Below, in pieces: positions 1 through 7,522 of a stretch of 11,855 nucleotides of DNA (within the stretch, counting starts at the first letter, position 1; each line of letters opens with the position of its first letter). Origin of the DNA: Chromera velia (taxonomy: Eukaryota; Sar; Chromeraceae); NCBI GenBank assembly GCA_018398765.1, contig JAHBMJ010000749.1, positions 1-11,855 of the forward strand. Direction: 5' to 3'. Below the pieces are notes generated by a model. The model was not told the DNA's origin. It saw only the letters and a program-made list of their open reading frames with translations, and did not search any database. The position numbers and the translations under genes were made by a program.

Positions 1-146
1 TGTACAGGTTGCATCAAAAATCGGGTCTTCATGCATGAGTTTCAAACACAAGGTAAGATGCAAACTTAAAGTCACAGCAAGCCATGATACCAGTCTGAGA
101 TGACTGAGGCCTGATATGTTCAGACGATTAACTTTACAATTTGAAA

Positions 147-482
147 ATGAGTCAAATGGATGTACGAGACTTCTTCAAAGCAGTTCAGCCACCGCTCGGC
201 AAACCTGTAGAATCGTATACATGCAATTCCTGCGGGACGACAGCCAAAAGCAGTAGAGGGACGTCCAATCTTTGGACTCACCTTCGAAGCTGCAAAAAGA
301 AGACAGGAGAAATCAAAAAAGCAATCGCTACCCAGCATCAGAATGAGCTTAAAAAGAAAATTGCAAAGATGGGAGATAACACCAATCTGCTTCTTCACGT
401 TGTCTCCACCACCATGGAGGGTGAGGTTCCATTTCCATTCGACTGGCTTATGGTGTTTTGGTGTTTCGCGTTTGAATGCTGA
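147..482 (+). CDS. BED-type zinc finger protein fragment, hAT transposase N-terminus-like
   Basis: The open frame from the ATG at 147 to the stop at 480-482 gives 111 aa. Residues about 24-49 form a BED zinc finger: C26-x2-C29, then the SNLWTHLRSC block with H45-x3-C49. The N-terminal DVRDFF and the basic linker after the finger are also typical of hAT-family transposases, where this finger binds transposon-end DNA. The RNase H-like catalytic core and the C-terminal dimerisation region are absent; the sequence beyond is AT-rich with no long frame. The frame could leave earlier through a donor-like GTGAGG at 421, which would make the last ~20 residues intronic read-through. The alternatives are a decayed transposon copy, a 5' exon of a gene whose later exons are degraded, or a domesticated BED protein. 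The finger is clear; the gene boundaries are not. Confidence 0.55.
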   Translation: MSQMDVRDFFKAVQPPLGKPVESYTCNSCGTTAKSSRGTSNLWTHLRSCKKKTGEIKKAIATQHQNELKKKIAKMGDNTNLLLHVVSTTMEGEVPFPFDWLMVFWCFAFEC

Positions 483-837
483 AAGTGAAAAAGAGTGCAT
501 CTTACGTAGTGTATACAGTAAGGCCTCCTTTCGCTATGCAGTGTGTGCTGCAGTGTGCATGCGTGTTTTGGTGTAGTGTGTGCATGTTCATGCAATGAGA
601 ACGTATATGAACTTTTAACCGCGTATTCATATGATATGTTATTTGCTAGTTTAATAAGTTTATAAATTGTAAGATTTTATAAAATTCTAGTAATACTGTA
701 ACACAGTCTAGTATAGTAACTGTTACACTACTGCCTATTAACAGTGCCTAACAGCTAGATAGCCCCTGTTTATCTTTTTTAAAACCAATTTTTTATAGTC
801 ATAAACTGTATTAAAAAAAAAATCAAAAATGTAGCCC

Positions 838-856
838 GGGGGGCGGAGACCCCCCC
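838..856. other. G6/C6 hairpin
   Basis: GGGGGG (838-843), a six-base loop CGGAGA, and a run of seven C (850-856) make a strong, short GC stem in an AT-rich setting. It lies 16 bases after a run of ten A. A related-looking string (poly(A), then GCCGGGG with GCGGAGA shortly after) occurs at 4780-4814. Confidence 0.6.
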
Positions 857-1103
857 TTATCCTGAATATATTCCTGATTATATTACTGTTGAAGTGAGTA
901 ACTAGTGAATAAATATATTCCGTGATTAAACACCTTTGCAATCAATCGATTAATCAATCAATAAATTCATCGGAACTTCATCCTAGAGCTCATCAATATG
1001 CATCTTGAACATCCTCACATAGTCTTCAAATATTTTTTATAAAAACATGTATTTCTGAATATGTGAATTATGTGAAGTACTCTAGGAAGTACTATGACAA
1101 ACT

Positions 1104-1150
1104 ATGAATGAATTGAATGAATGAATATATTGAATGAATGAATTGAATTG
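1104..1150. repeat. (TGAA)n-type microsatellite
   Basis: The repeat is an interrupted array of TGAA/GAAT units with TTGAATGAATGAA blocks. It lies about 200 bp beyond the gamma-SNAP stop codon. Confidence 0.8.
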
Positions 1151-1154
1151 AGGC

Positions 1155-1194
1155 GGTTAAAGCCGGTGAGCCACTACTTAGGCTCTGGCCAACC
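1155..1194. other. imperfect hairpin, about 12 paired bases in three blocks
   Basis: GGTT (1155-1158) pairs with AACC (1191-1194), GCC (1162-1164) with GGC (1187-1189), and GAGCC (1168-1172) with GGCTC (1181-1185), around the loop ACTACTTA. It lies 150-190 nt past the gamma-SNAP stop, so it could be a 3' UTR or 3'-end element, or the end structure of a decayed repeat. It does not fold as a tRNA. Confidence 0.45.
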
Positions 1195-1343
1195 ACGGAG
1201 CATGACATGCAATGCTATATTTTAAAAGTGGACGCAGACCCACATGACACATGGGCGGATTGTTGGCAGAATCTGTAATTGACCAGTGAATGCAAAGTGA
1301 CAAACTCGCACACAGCGAACGATTGCCGAAGAAGATTGATCGA

Positions 1344-1849
1344 TCAACACAGGTCCGCCCCCCCCCTTCCTCCCGTAAACCCTCCTTTCCCTCCCCCTGC
1401 TGCTTCCCCCTTCCCCTTCCCCTTCTTGCTCGGGTTCAAATCAAAGGGGTCGTCCTCCTCTTCCTCCTCTTCTCCTTCCTCTTCCTCAGGGTACGAAGGA
1501 TAGGACTCCACTGGCGGCTGGGAATCCTTCACAGTGGACCCCCCCTTTCCTGTCTGCTGCTGCGAAGGCCAAAGCTCGTCCTCCCCCTCTCCCTCATGAG
1601 AAGCACCCGATGCCTTTGGGATCGGGGGGTCTGCATGAGGAATTACCTCTTCCTTGTTCTCCCCCCCTGCGCCTCCTGCCACCCCTGGGTTGAGTGAAAA
1701 GAACCCCGAAGGGTCCTCCTCCTCCCCCTCCCCGTCCACCCCCCGTGCCCCTGCAGGATCCTCCCTCTTCTCCTCCTTCTTCTTCCGGTACTCGGCAGGA
1801 ATGTCGAACAGCCCCCCGGCACCTCCCCGGCCCGGTGCTGAAGCGGCAC
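1344..1849 (-). CDS. gamma-SNAP coding exon 3, acidic C-terminal tail
   Basis: This is 506 nt, entered in phase 1, with the TGA stop at 1344-1346. It encodes about 167 residues rich in Gly, Glu, Ser, Pro and Lys, including a run of acidic residues about 40 from the end, and it terminates in ADLC. Three short related hydrophobic motifs stand out in the disordered sequence: LFDIP (about 315-319), FFSLNP (about 351-356) and DPFDLNP (about 435-441). The opposite strand is C/T-rich and shows long frames that are only shadows of this exon. Confidence 0.8.
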
Positions 1850-3180
1850 CTGTGCATGGGTTGAAAGAGACAAAAAAAAACAGAGGAGCCTTCAGGAAGG
1901 CAGATGACTGACTGGCATAGCTGCCATTTTGGCCAAGCAGCAAAGAACGCCACACTGGGCAAAAAAAGACACACCCCATGCACACTACCAGCCCTGCCAC
2001 GATTTCGCACAAACACTTCTCACACTGCGGTCGGGAAAAAACCTTGCTCACAGACAGACACACACATTCTTTCAGACACAGAGCCAAAGAAAGAAAGAAA
2101 GAAAGAGAGAAAGAAGAAGAAAAAAAAACTCCGGAAGTAGAGAGGGGCAGAGCTCAAGAGAAATGGGGAGGAACAAAATTTTCCGCCTCTCCTCACGGCT
2201 ACTCAAAGACACGAATGGGCAGATTGACACACAGAGACAGAAGGTGGGCTTCAACACACCAACACACCAATCCACCCACCTACCCAACCACCCCGCCACG
2301 CACACCCCCACACACATGCACGCGCGCGCAGAGAGAGAAAGAGAAAAGAATGAATGAATGAATGAATGCATGAATGAATGAATGAATGAAGAGAGAGACT
2401 CGCACCGACCTCCAGTTGTTCTTTCTTTCTTGGCACCCGACGGTCCCCTTCCCGGAAAGTCTGCGCTTTCGATCTTCAACCCTCTGGCGATTTTCGCGAT
2501 CTCCACGGGGAGGAACGCGAAGGTCTGCGCGGCGACGGTCTTCTTGAGGGCCTCGTCGTCGCCTCCTTTGTAGGCCTCTACAGCGAGGCTGCCTTGCTGC
2601 AGGGACAAACATGACACGCACACACACACACTCACACACACACTTTTACACACTTACACACATATATACTTACACTTATACACACTCATACACCACACAC
2701 ACTTACACACGCACACACAGACACCGCACTTTCTTCTAGCACCGACATGAAGGTTGAGAAAAAAGATGTGACGGTAGAGCATTCCTCCTTGCCAAAGGGA
2801 CTCACACCGATACAGGGAGAGGACAAAAATGAAACGCCAAAAAGAGAACGAAGAAAAAAGATGGGATGACAAACAGATATTCGCATGGCCCGAAGGTTCA
2901 TACACTTACATGCACACACACACGCATACTCGCACATATGTAGATGAACGTACGCTTGAATACTCACAAAAACGACAAACAGGCAACAGACCAGAAAATA
3001 ATGTAAATTGAAATCATTCTCACACGGAAAGAATGACTGCTTGATTGACGGAAAAGAGAGAGGTCAGAGAGCGATGCTGCGGCCATGGCTGTCTGTCTCT
3101 ATGAATGGCACCGAAAGGCTGAAAGTGAAAGGATGGGCACAAAGTGAGGCGTTGACAGCATATCCGCTCGCGCGCAAGCG

Positions 3181-3223
<43 letters not shown>

Positions 3224-3228
3224 AAGAA

Positions 3229-3264
<36 letters not shown>

Positions 3265-4017
3265 AGAAAAGAAAGAAAGAGAGAATAAGAATGGACTGAC
3301 CTCAAATTCAGGAGTCCCGAGGAAGTGTGTGTCATCAGCAATGCCGTCAGAAAGTGCATCGTCTGCTGCGACCTGATTGTCCTGTGCGAGGAAGAGGACA
3401 ACGAGGGAGAGGGTCATCTTGGCCAGGTGGTTCGTTTGTTTCAGTTTCTTCAGAAGCTTCATGTACTCCTTGATCGTCTTTGTCAGCTTCTCCAGCCGTC
3501 TCTGCTTGGCCAGGAAGTTGATGTACGTTCTGTAGACCTCCGCAGCGTAGTGGAACTGTTCCGCCGTCTCGTAGACCTCGATGCACTCTGAGTAGAGGGC
3601 GTCGGCGTCGTCCGGCTTGGAGACGGCAGGGGAGGCTGAGTGCTCTGCCATCTTCAACCAAAGCTTCACGGCAATATCGTCCTTTCCACAAAGACGAAAA
3701 AACTGAGAGGCCTTGCGCCACTCAGGAATGGCGGCGGCAGGATTTCTCTTCTCCTTCTCATACAAAGTCCCCACCGCCTCCAGCGCCCGCCCTGCCAGGA
3801 AGAAATCGCTGTCGTGCTCCCTCATCTGAGCAGCGAGCCTCCAGGCCTCAATGCAGGAGTCGGGGTTTCCTGCTGCCTGGAAGGCCGTGGCTGCCTGGGT
3901 GAACTCGATGGCGGCCCCTCCGTGGTCGGGTTTGAATTTGAAGGCCAAAGGGTTGGTCTTCAAGGCCTTGTGCCCGGCCTTCATGTGCTTCTCTGCTTCC
4001 TTCAATTTCTCAGACAT
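1344..4017 (-). CDS. gamma-SNAP (soluble NSF attachment protein gamma), 3 exons
   Basis: Joined exons 4017-3301, 2596-2410 and 1849-1344 give 1410 nt, 469 aa plus stop. SNAPs bridge SNARE complexes and the ATPase NSF so that SNAREs can be recycled after membrane fusion; they act on the cytosolic face of endomembranes. Residues 1 to about 281 form the TPR-like helical family core: the KFKPD block followed by AAIEFTQAATAFQAAGN matches the start of gamma-SNAPs, and LVVLFLAQDNQVAADDAL matches the late helices. The gamma rather than alpha type is supported by these blocks and by the C-terminal ADLC, which resembles the GGLC end I recall for animal gamma-SNAP. Usual length is about 310 aa. The surplus is a Gly/Glu/Ser-rich acidic tail (about 283-469) with runs of E. 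The start at 4017 matches the usual family N-terminus; an in-frame ATG at 4071 would add 18 residues. Both junctions are in phase (0, then 1). Confidence is high for family, moderate for the tail. Confidence 0.9.
2086..2130. repeat. (AAAG)n / A-rich purine tract
   Basis: AAAG units run into GAAGAAGAAAAAAAA. The tract is in gamma-SNAP intron 2 and is a pyrimidine tract on the sense strand. Confidence 0.8.
2347..2390. repeat. (GAAT)n microsatellite
   Basis: Nine GAAT-type units with a single GCAT interruption. It begins about 20 nt past the donor of gamma-SNAP intron 2. Confidence 0.85.
2410..2596 (-). CDS. gamma-SNAP coding exon 2
   Basis: This is 187 nt, entered in phase 0 and left in phase 1. 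It encodes residues 240-301, the last two helices of the SNAP core (AVEAYKGGDDEALKK, then VEIAKIARGLKI) and the first tail residues. The acceptor is CCCTGCAG and the donor GGAG|GTCGGT. An alternative donor a few bases downstream (GTGCGA) is less likely. Joining to exon 3 rebuilds a Gly codon (G|GT) and keeps the frame. Confidence 0.85.
2615..2722. repeat. degenerate (AC)n tract
   Basis: AC dinucleotides are broken by T and G. The tract lies in the 3' part of gamma-SNAP intron 1, immediately upstream of the exon 2 acceptor on the sense strand, where it reads as GT/TG-rich. Confidence 0.8.
3182..3285. repeat. 104-nt uninterrupted purine tract, (GA)n then (GAAA)n
   Basis: Every base from 3182 to 3285 on the plus strand is A or G: first GA dinucleotides, then GAAA tetranucleotides. 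On the gamma-SNAP sense strand it is a pure C/T tract starting 15 nt after the donor of intron 1. Tracts of this kind can form triplex DNA. Confidence 0.9.
3301..4017 (-). CDS. gamma-SNAP coding exon 1
   Basis: This is 717 nt in phase 0, residues 1-239, the bulk of the TPR-like helical core. It is unbroken by introns, unlike the fragmented gene to the right. It ends in GAG followed by donor GTCAGT at 3300. Just after the start, MSEKLKEAEKHMKAGHKAL forms a helix as expected for the family. The basic helix around TKTIKEYMKLLKKLK lies near residues 190-205. Confidence 0.92.
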
Positions 4018-4208
4018 GGCCAGCAAATTGAGGTCAAAAAGGCGTAAATATCTAACACAAGTATGACCCAAGCGCTCTGCTCTTTCAGGAGGGAGAGAGA
4101 GTGGGTATCTTGTGGAAATTGGAGACGGGGTTGTATGTAAGATTCCTCTTGCAGGTCGATATCGGCTAAAATTCCTCCAGGCTCCTCGAGGAGTGGATCA
4201 GCAGACAT
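4002..4208 (-). CDS. upstream ORF overlapping the gamma-SNAP start codon
   Basis: The ATG at 4208 opens a 68-residue frame (MSADPLLEEPGG...) that ends at a stop at 4002-4004, 13-15 nt past the gamma-SNAP ATG at 4017 and in another frame. The frame is open without an ATG further upstream, to about 4256. The composition (acidic start, then QEESYIQPRLQFPQDTH) looks protein-like, but I recognise no family. If the mRNA begins upstream of 4208 it would be an overlapping uORF that lowers gamma-SNAP initiation. Otherwise it is untranslated 5' DNA. Confidence 0.25.
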   Translation of the reverse strand: MSADPLLEEPGGILADIDLQEESYIQPRLQFPQDTHSLSLLKEQSAWVILVLDIYAFLTSICWPCLRN

Positions 4209-4340
4209 CAGTAGCTCGTGCAGCCTCTGTAAGCTTTCGGGCCTTCTGACAGTCAAGCGCGGTGCGTTTGCCTTCAGTAGGCAAGAGGACGGAAAAGTCT
4301 TGAAACGTGTAGGTACGCGTCAACGAATGCGGATCGAGTT

Positions 4341-4374
4341 TATTATTAATAATATCGCGCGCGCAGACCGCGCG
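4341..4374. promoter_or_regulatory. 14-bp AT palindrome next to a GC hairpin, upstream of gamma-SNAP
   Basis: TATTATTAATAATA (4341-4354) is a perfect palindrome. Two bases on, CGCGCGCGCAGACCGCGCG (4356-4374) folds as a CGCGCG stem. The pair lies about 325-355 bp upstream of the gamma-SNAP ATG. A regulatory role is only a guess from position. Confidence 0.35.
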
Positions 4375-5355
4375 TCCTGCCAGGTCGTGCCTATGTGAAA
4401 TCGCTAGCTATTAGACCATATTAGACCTTCTCAGTGCGGGCGTGACTTGGTGATTGAGGGTTGATTTCATATAATTAGGTTTGATCTGCATTCAAGTGCG
4501 TTGATAACAAAAACCTCAATCAAAATCTCATGCCGCGTCATGCTTGAAGCGTAGGTTTCCCAATTTCCGACTATTTCCCGGAGACCACCTCCTTGACACT
4601 ACAAACCACTTGAATTTGAAGTCGCTCTCGCGGATAGCTTTTAGCTGCACCGCAGGCATAGATTATTTCTTAAAAGACAAAGTCACATAGGCGGATAAAC
4701 TTGAAGATTTCTGTTTCAAATGGCTTGTAATGTCAGAGAGGTAGCCCTCAAGGCCACAAGATATTAATATGTTCTTCTGAAAAAAAAAAATTGCCGGGGA
4801 GGTAGCGGAGATACACTAACACATACACTCCATACATGAGTATACATGAGCCACATATGGTATGGTCTTATATCAGCGACTTACAGCGACTAGGCCTCAC
4901 AAAACCTGGTGTAAACAGATCATGATCATTAGACATATTTACTGGCGTATTTAGATGTATTGCATTGCAGGTATTTCTTTTTTCACGCACTGATAAATAG
5001 TAGTCAAAAACGGAACCTAGAACGGAACGGTGGAACCCAAAATTATTTCAATCATTATTTTACATTCAATTACATTCAATTCTTCTATAGTATTTACTAT
5101 TTAGATATGAATTTATGTAACTATATGCAACTGCCCGCCGTAGCAGTAACTAGTAAACCTAATAGTAAACAGAGACGAATACAGTCGCAAGTAACATAGT
5201 TCTTTTGTTTATGTTAGTTTACATCTTCAATCTCATACATTCAAAAGTCTTATATGCAACTCAATTTTTTTTAGTACGTAATACGTATGTACAAGAGCGA
5301 CCCCCGTCTCTCCTTTCCTTCTCAGACTCAGACTGTCAGTTAACTACAATTAACG

Positions 5356-5380
5356 GTAGACGTCGGTAGTCAACGTCTAC
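5356..5380. other. perfect 8-bp inverted repeat, hairpin
   Basis: GTAGACGT (5356-5363) and ACGTCTAC (5373-5380) are exact reverse complements around a 9-base spacer. It lies about 210 nt past the stop codon of the AT-hook gene, beyond the AATAAA cluster. Confidence 0.5.
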
Positions 5381-5473
5381 ACATATTGAGACTCTACTCT
5401 TAAACCAACATATATTTCACATAAACGAATGCATATCATTGCACGAATGAATGAATCGACTTCATCGGTGAGT

Positions 5474-5518
5474 TTTATTTAAAATACATACATTTTTATT
5501 ATATGTAACCTGTTTATT
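5474..5518 (-). terminator. cluster of three AATAAA polyadenylation-type signals
   Basis: On the minus strand AATAAA occurs at 5518-5513, 5500-5495 and 5479-5474, about 70-115 nt past the TGA of the AT-hook gene. That is a sensible spacing for a 3' end. The region is AT-rich, so chance copies are possible, and protists do not all use this hexamer. Confidence 0.4.
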
Positions 5519-5589
5519 TTAATCACGAATTATTTTCTTTCATCGTCCGGTTTTCTCACCTATCAACATGTGCTCGATCATCCCGCCTA

Positions 5590-5964
5590 TCATTTTTCTT
5601 TCTTCTCCCCACTCTGCTTCCCATTCACTGCGGCCGGCTCCGAAGACGAACTAGAGGAAGCCCCCCCTGCCCCTGCCCCCTCCCCTGTCGCTTCAGCGGC
5701 CGCCCCCTCAGCCCCCATCTCAACATCCCCTTTCTCCTCTTCAGGAGCGTCCCCTATCTCCGATGGAGCGACAGAGGCTGGCTGCGAGACGCCATGCACT
5801 CCTATTTCTTCCCCCTCCCCTTCCCCTTCCCCTTCTCTCGGCTCCTCGCCCTCCATGAAGGACGCTGCCTGGCTGCCCTGCTTGGAGACGGGCTGGGAGG
5901 AAGACTGTGCCCCTGCGTGCGGGAAGGGCGGGTACTTGCGGGGCCTCCCCCGGCCCCTTTTGAT
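5590..5964 (-). CDS. AT-hook gene, last exon with AT-hook and acidic tail
   Basis: This is 375 nt, phase 0 in, with the TGA at 5590-5592. The acceptor is strong (TTGTCTTCTGTTTGTGCAG). The exon opens with IKRGRGRPRKYPPFPH, a canonical AT-hook: the GRGRP core sits between basic residues and inserts into the minor groove of AT-rich DNA. About 110 residues of Glu/Gly/Ala/Ser-rich disordered tail follow, with a (GE)n run, a run of six Ser and a basic end GEKKEK. It is the longest exon of the gene and carries its only clear functional motif in the main frame. Confidence 0.8.
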   Translation of the reverse strand: MKRGRGRPRKYPPFPHAGAQSSSQPVSKQGSQAASFMEGEEPREGEGEGEGEEIGVHGVSQPASVAPSEIGDAPEEEKGDVEMGAEGAAAEATGEGAGAGGASSSSSSEPAAVNGKQSGEKKEK

Positions 5965-7217
5965 CTGCACAAACAGAAGACAAACAGAGAGAGAGGAATT
6001 AAGAAAGGGAGCATGCAGAAAGGACGGGCGGCGGAGGCAACCAGACTGAAAAAGCGGCACAAAACACAGACTTTGCGATTGATAACTGCAGACGGAGATG
6101 TACACCGACAAGACTCAGGAGCCAAAGAAGTCATTCGTGCGTGGCATAAACTTCCTAGAAGTACCCTTTCTTTCATTCGCATTTCTTCCACCTTTGGCTG
6201 ACCCCAGCTCGATCAAATCCTTCCTCCCTTCCTACCCCGCATTTCTCTTTCATCTCTCTCTTTCGTGCTTCCCGTCTTTTCTGTTTTTCCTCCCTGCTCC
6301 GGGCGGCTACGTCTCGTTATGGTCTGCCTTCTTTCTGTGAGGAATCCGACTCAGCAGAGCGAGGGAGGTTTGATTGCAGTCACTACGGCTGAGTATCTAT
6401 GGAGGAAGGAAGGAAGGCACTGACTGGATTAACTGACCGGTAGTCCATCGGGTCCCAACTGAGGCGGCGCACTCTGCACGCAGACTCACTCATAAATAAA
6501 TGAATGCACACACAGATTGAGCCGCACAAGGGGAGGAAGGAATCATGCACGAATGTGTGTGCGGAGCAAAGAAAGGCCAAGGTAGGGCAAAAACGCACAC
6601 CAACAAGGCCCCTGGCAAAAGACCTGTCTTAACATTGGATATGTACGCATCGAATGGGCGAGGACATGCATCCATCCATCATGATTGCACGACAGAGGGA
6701 CAAGTCGAATGAAAAGGAGAAACTGACCGGTTGGGGGGAGACCTGGCTCGATGAGAGACCTGGAGGGCTCAGCTGTGAGCGTGCCAAGATCGCCGCGTCC
6801 CTGTCTCTGTCGTCGCCCCCCATACCCTCATCCGGTGCCTGCATTCGTTTCAATTCGAGTCAGAGCAAGCTCGCATTGCAATGATCTCGATGTGCGCTTC
6901 GTTGCGAGAACACAACCCAAAGCAAAAACAGTGAGACGCATCATTTTTCGACTGTTTGTCTCTGGCCAAAAAGACGCGAAGCAAGGGCATCATGGCGGAG
7001 TGAAAGAAAGAAAGAAAGAAAGAAAGAGAGGAAAGAAACCTACCTTGCTGTGTCTGATCTAGACCAACGCCTGTCAGATAGACAGACAGACAGACCGAGC
7101 CTAGCTCCTTTGAGTAATACGCAAAGACATGCATGCAGAAGGGTTCAACGTCAGTCTTCATCTGAACACTTGAGACACAAGAAGGAAAGTATCAAAACAC
7201 GCCGACATGCTTGAACG

Positions 7218-7273
<56 letters not shown>

Positions 7274-7483
7274 ACACCTACCTCGCTTGCCTGAAGTGAA
7301 AGCGCATCCCCTTCGTGGAGTCCCTCTGCAGGTACAATTAAGTTGCTTGCAAAGGAATTAACGGAAAGGAATGAAGGACAGCATGGGAACGGAAGGGAGG
7401 GAAGGGACGGTGGGTTTGCATTTGCAGATGCATGGGCGAGCATTAGAGAACAATTTGGCAGAGGGTGCAAGGAAGCTCCCGTG

Positions 7484-7522
<39 letters not shown>

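Larger units (their letters stand above)
483..1343. other. AT-rich non-coding stretch between the BED fragment and the gamma-SNAP 3' end
   Basis: No convincing coding exon was seen on either strand. The stretch is markedly more AT-rich than the gene regions to its right. It holds a poly(A) run at 813-822, a G6/C6 hairpin at 838-856, AATC-type repeats around 939-963, a (TGAA)n-type array at 1104-1150 and an imperfect hairpin at 1155-1194. The 1200-1343 end probably includes the 3' UTR of the minus-strand gamma-SNAP gene. The left part may be decayed transposon sequence belonging with the BED fragment. Confidence 0.5.
1850..2409 (-). other. gamma-SNAP intron 2
   Basis: This is a 560-nt intron with donor GTCGGT and acceptor CCCATGCACAG. 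It holds a (GAAT)n array at 2347-2390 near the donor and an A/G-rich (AAAG)n tract at 2086-2130. The acceptor lacks a tight pyrimidine tract right before AG, but TTTTTTTTTGTCTCTTTC lies just upstream. Confidence 0.75.
2597..3300 (-). other. gamma-SNAP intron 1, microsatellite-rich
   Basis: This is a 704-nt intron with donor GTCAGT and acceptor TTTGTCCCTGCAG. It holds a 104-base pure purine tract on the plus strand at 3182-3285, a few nucleotides after the donor, and AC-rich sequence at 2615-2722 close to the acceptor. No exon-like frame with good splice sites was seen inside. Confidence 0.85.
4018..5589. other. intergenic region between the two minus-strand genes
   Basis: This is about 1.57 kb with no convincing protein gene. 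The left part (4018 to about 4400) is the 5' flank of gamma-SNAP and holds an overlapping ORF and a paired palindrome. The middle (4680-5570) is AT-rich and includes 11 A in a row at 4780-4790. The right end (about 5470-5589) is the likely 3' UTR of the AT-hook gene, with three AATAAA hexamers on the minus strand. Inverted repeats lie at 4341-4374, 5274-5292 and 5356-5380. Confidence 0.6.

Noticed and set aside
1430-1445. GGTTCAAATC, which looks like a tRNA B box / T-loop
   Set aside because: It lies inside gamma-SNAP exon 3 (codons for FDLNP on the minus strand), and no acceptor stem, D arm or anticodon arm surrounds it.
1344-2087. A single 247-codon minus-strand ORF starting near 2087
   Set aside because: Its first part is intron 2. 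The sequence before 1849 ends in a splice acceptor, and the part after it joins gamma-SNAP exon 2 in phase.
4960-5199. A 79-codon plus-strand ORF in AT-rich DNA
   Set aside because: Tyr/Phe/Asn-rich composition and no recognisable motif; it is consistent with chance in AT-rich sequence.
6254-6298. A 45-nt minus-strand exon candidate (acceptor AAAAACAG, donor GTAGGA), symmetric phase 0
   Set aside because: There is no pyrimidine tract before the AG (the sense strand is purine-rich there), and it is not needed for the frame. It may instead be a purine-rich intronic element.
7219-7249. Regular (AC)n arrays considered as a CRISPR or other functional array
   Set aside because: They are simple dinucleotide repeats without spacers, in a eukaryotic intron setting.
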